Of a stretch of DNA of 6,671 nt, positions 5,210 to 6,671 are shown piece after piece. The stretch lies in NCBI GenBank assembly GCA_050701115.1, contig JBOHER010000151.1, forward strand, positions 1-6,671, in the 5' to 3' direction. A program made the translations under genes and the position numbers. The stretch is from JBOHER01 sp050701115. GTDB lineage: Bacteria; Actinomycetota; Actinomycetes; Mycobacteriales; Pseudonocardiaceae. Position 1 is the stretch's first letter, and the number at the start of each line of letters is the position of its first letter. The notes beneath the pieces were generated by a model that ran no database searches, had not been told where the DNA came from, and saw only the letters and a program-made list of their open reading frames with translations.

Positions 5210-5461
5210 TCATTGCGGGACCCCGTCCAACAGGTCGTTCTCGACCGCCTTCAGATCGGCCGCGATGGCTGCGAACTGCGCATCCCGCAGGCGATCCCGA
5301 CAAGCAGCGATGAGCTGCCGCAACTGCCGAGGCGTCAGCTCCACCCACTCACCGGGCGGCACCCCGAGAGCGACCGTCCGATCGTTCCCGGCGTAGACCC
5401 GCACGACCCGGTCCCGACCGAAGGCGTCTTGGCAAGCAATGACGGCATCCGGCTGTTGCAT
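5210..5461 (-). CDS. 83-aa orphan protein divergent from the XRE regulator
   Basis: The product is a soluble 83-aa protein. Its N-terminal half, PDAVIACQDAFGRDRVVRVY followed by AGNDRTVALGVPPGEWVELT, reads as a small beta-rich fold. Its C-terminal half (PRQLRQLIAACRDRLRDAQF onward) should be helical. Proteins with this ACQDAxGRxRVVRVY opening and a PPGE...LTPRQ...LR pattern recur in Pseudonocardiaceae next to HTH/DUF397 pairs, as far as I remember; the function is unknown. ATG 5461 is preceded by GGAGGAGG (5471-5478), a strong binding site with a 9-nt spacer. The gene is first in the minus-strand run and shares the control region with the regulator, so it is probably a target of it. Confidence 0.85.
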   Translation of the reverse strand: MQQPDAVIACQDAFGRDRVVRVYAGNDRTVALGVPPGEWVELTPRQLRQLIAACRDRLRDAQFAAIAADLKAVENDLLDGVPQ

Positions 5462-5497
5462 GTGCTCCTACCTCCTCCAGATAGGATCACACACTAA

Positions 5498-5527
5498 ACT
5501 GTAGTACTACGATATAGTATCGGCCAA
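5498..5527 (-). promoter_or_regulatory. Candidate promoter for the minus-strand run
   Basis: On the minus strand TTGGCC (5522-5527) and TACAGT (5498-5503) are 18 nt apart. The -10 fits TAnnnT; the -35 matches TTGaca only in its first three bases. Transcription would begin near 5491, giving a leader of about 30 nt before the 83-aa gene. The repeats of the putative operator lie between the two hexamers. Confidence 0.4.
5501..5520. promoter_or_regulatory. Candidate operator: overlapping inverted and direct repeats
   Basis: GTAGTACTAC (5501-5510) is a perfect 10-bp palindrome. TACTA-CGATA-TAGTA (5505-5519) is a second, overlapping dyad, and TAGTA occurs as a direct repeat at 5502 and 5515, 13 bp apart. 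The site is AT-rich against a GC-rich background. It also contains plus-strand -10-like hexamers (TACGAT 5508-5513, TATAGT 5513-5518) without a clear -35. Placement between two divergent genes, one an XRE regulator, makes it the natural binding site for that regulator; this is inferred. Confidence 0.45.
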
Positions 5528-5535
5528 TTGGGTGA

Positions 5536-5549
5536 ACCGCAGTAGCGGT
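5536..5549 (+). other. Small hairpin just before the XRE binding site
   Basis: ACCGC-AGTA-GCGGT is a perfect 5-bp stem with a 4-nt loop. It ends right next to the AAGG (5550-5553) that serves the regulator gene. It may be a second operator half or a translation-control stem in the regulator's leader. Confidence 0.3.
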
Positions 5550-5561
5550 AAGGTCTAGGCC

Positions 5562-6419
5562 ATGGATCGGTCCCTCAGCCCGACGATGCGTCGCAAACGT
5601 CTCGGCGCCGAACTTCGGCGGCTCCGCAAGGAAGCCACCGTCTCACCCGAGCAAGCCGCCGAGGCGCTCGACTGCGCACCGTCGCGGATCGGGCACATCG
5701 AGACCGGCCGCAACAGCCTCCGCAAGCCAGATCTGACCGTGCTACTCGACCTGTACGACGTGTCGCAGGAAGTCCGCGAAGCGCTGGAGGAAACGCGCAG
5801 AGAAGGCGCGCGCCGCGGATGGTGGGCCACCTACCGGCTGCCGAAGTCCCTGCAGACCTATGTCGGGATGGAAGCCGACGCCGTGCGGCTCCGCACCGTC
5901 GCCGTCGAACTCATACCTGGGCTGTTGCAGACCAGGGCATACGCACGGCGCACCCACGAACTCGCCACGCACCTGACCTCGCCCGACGAGGTTGACCTGC
6001 TCGCCGAGGCACGCATGCGCCGACAACAGCGCCTGAACGAACCGGAGCCGCTGGCCGTCGACGCGGTGATCTCCGAAGCGGCCCTCCGGCGCACCTGCGG
6101 CGAGCCAGGCATCGCCGCTGACCAACTGCGGCATCTCGCCCGACTCGCCGACCTGCCCAACATCACGGTCCGCGTCGTCGGGCTGGACGATGGACTGCAC
6201 CCGTGCATGGCGGGTTCGATCACGGTGCTGCACTTCGACGCCGACGTATCCCTACCCGTCGGGTACTACGAATACGCCATTGGCGGCCACCTGATCGACG
6301 ATCAGAACGTGGTTTCCAAGCTGGACCAGCTCTGCGACATAATGGCGGAACGTGCGGCGAGCGAGGAAGCCAGCAGACAGCTGATCATCGAGTTGGCCGA
6401 GCAAGCGGAAGGGCAGTAA
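5562..6419 (+). CDS. XRE-family HTH regulator with DUF5753 domain
   Basis: This 285-aa DNA-binding protein has a Cro/C1-type helix-turn-helix at about residues 12-68; VSPEQAAEALDCAPSRIGHI is the recognition region. A DUF5753 domain follows at about 96-275, recognised by ELIPGLLQTRAYARR (116-130), the YYEYA segment near 235, and the final helix before the end. The domain pair is common in streptomycetes and Pseudonocardiaceae, and relatives such as WhiJ work with DUF397 or BldB-like partners in development or toxin-antitoxin-like control. AAGG lies 8 nt before ATG 5562. The downstream DUF397 gene begins 2 nt after this stop, so the two are co-translated. Autoregulation through the repeats in the divergent gap is likely but inferred. 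Confidence 0.96.
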   Translation: MDRSLSPTMRRKRLGAELRRLRKEATVSPEQAAEALDCAPSRIGHIETGRNSLRKPDLTVLLDLYDVSQEVREALEETRREGARRGWWATYRLPKSLQTYVGMEADAVRLRTVAVELIPGLLQTRAYARRTHELATHLTSPDEVDLLAEARMRRQQRLNEPEPLAVDAVISEAALRRTCGEPGIAADQLRHLARLADLPNITVRVVGLDDGLHPCMAGSITVLHFDADVSLPVGYYEYAIGGHLIDDQNVVSKLDQLCDIMAERAASEEASRQLIIELAEQAEGQ

Positions 6420-6421
6420 GG

Positions 6422-6619
6422 GTGCACGATCTCACCGGCACGCAGTGGCGTAAGAGCAGCTACAGCACCGGCGGCGGCGAATGCGTCGAGGTCGCCGACG
6501 CCCCTGACGGTGGCCGCTGGCTGCGCGACTCAAAGGACCGCTCCCACCCCGCTCACTACTTCACCGCCGCCGAGTGGGACGCCTTCATCCGCGGCGTCAA
6601 GGACGGCGAATTCGACTGA
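6422..6619 (+). CDS. DUF397 protein, partner of the XRE/DUF5753 regulator
   Basis: This 65-aa protein from GTG 6422 has the hallmark DUF397 layout: TGTQWRKSSYSTGGGECVEV near the start, a VADAPDGG turn, RDSKDR, then HYFTAAEWDAFIRGVKDGEF. Length is normal for the family. Its binding site GGAAGGG (6407-6413) lies inside the last codons of the regulator gene with an 8-nt spacer. The frame is open back to 6203, but that part overlaps the regulator and is not coding. DUF397 proteins usually act with the adjacent HTH protein, possibly as its antagonist or as an antitoxin-like partner; the exact role here is not visible. Confidence 0.95.
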   Translation: MHDLTGTQWRKSSYSTGGGECVEVADAPDGGRWLRDSKDRSHPAHYFTAAEWDAFIRGVKDGEFD

Positions 6620-6671
6620 CAGACAAGGAAGCCGCAGGTCACGAGTATATAACCAATTGCGGGTTCCCCTT
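6620..6671. other. Right-edge non-coding sequence
   Basis: Only 52 nt follow the DUF397 stop. An AT-rich patch (TATATAA near 6646-6652) resembles a -10 region but has no matching -35, and no terminator stem is visible before the window ends. Confidence 0.3.

Noticed and set aside
4831..5313. 160-aa plus-strand frame opposite the small genes
   Set aside because: It runs antisense to the better supported 103-aa and 83-aa genes, is rich in Arg, Gly and Pro, and has no ribosome binding site.
6640..6671. tRNA end or attachment site at the right edge (GGGTTCCCC)
   Set aside because: The sequence is too short to show a cloverleaf, the T-arm pairing is not complete, and no matching copy was seen elsewhere in the window.
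1..6671. CRISPR array, rRNA, tRNA or complete insertion sequence
   Set aside because: No regularly spaced repeats, no RNA-gene signatures, and no transposase with terminal inverted repeats were seen on reading both strands.

Overview
This window looks like the chromosome of a high-GC actinomycete, most likely a relative of the Pseudonocardiaceae. Third codon positions in the real genes are nearly all G or C, GTG starts are frequent, and the right end carries a helix-turn-helix/DUF5753 regulator followed by a DUF397 protein, a pairing typical of actinomycetes. The family-level placement is from memory of similar proteins; no search was possible. The mixture of a broken recombinase, an uncommon aminoacyl-tRNA synthetase, small orphan genes and a regulator pair suggests an accessory or acquired region, not a housekeeping one.

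Left edge (1-516): the N-terminal end of a serine recombinase runs off the left side and is broken at about 127. It abuts, head to tail on opposite strands, the first ~64 codons of what looks like a GNAT acetyltransferase. Both are remnants. A short leader follows, with a weak promoter candidate and a small hairpin.

Centre left (517-2541, + strand): a full-length threonyl-tRNA synthetase (thrS) with TGS, editing, catalytic and anticodon-binding domains. It is not beside the genes that usually accompany housekeeping thrS in actinobacteria, and its catalytic core reads unlike the usual actinobacterial enzyme.

Centre (2573-5461, - strand): a run of same-strand genes. In transcription order it contains an 83-aa protein, about 330 nt of foldable sequence without a clear gene, a 103-aa protein, a ~131-aa single-pass membrane protein, a previously easy-to-miss 59-aa peptide with a TCSNCYS segment, a 185-203-aa protein with a VDxVWH motif, and a phytanoyl-CoA-dioxygenase-like Fe(II)/2-oxoglutarate oxygenase. 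The last three are tightly spaced (5 nt and 4 nt gaps under the preferred starts) and look translationally coupled. The run ends convergently against thrS, 31 nt apart.

Right (5462-6619, + strand): an AT-rich divergent control region with inverted and direct repeats separates the minus-strand run from an XRE/DUF5753 regulator gene and its DUF397 partner. The simplest reading is that this regulator pair controls itself and the divergent small genes.

Working idea (inference): the 59-aa peptide, the VWH protein and the oxygenase form a small biosynthetic or stress-response module, with the extra thrS as a possible resistance or substitute copy next door. Nothing in the window proves a product. 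No RNA genes, CRISPR arrays or intact mobile elements were seen.
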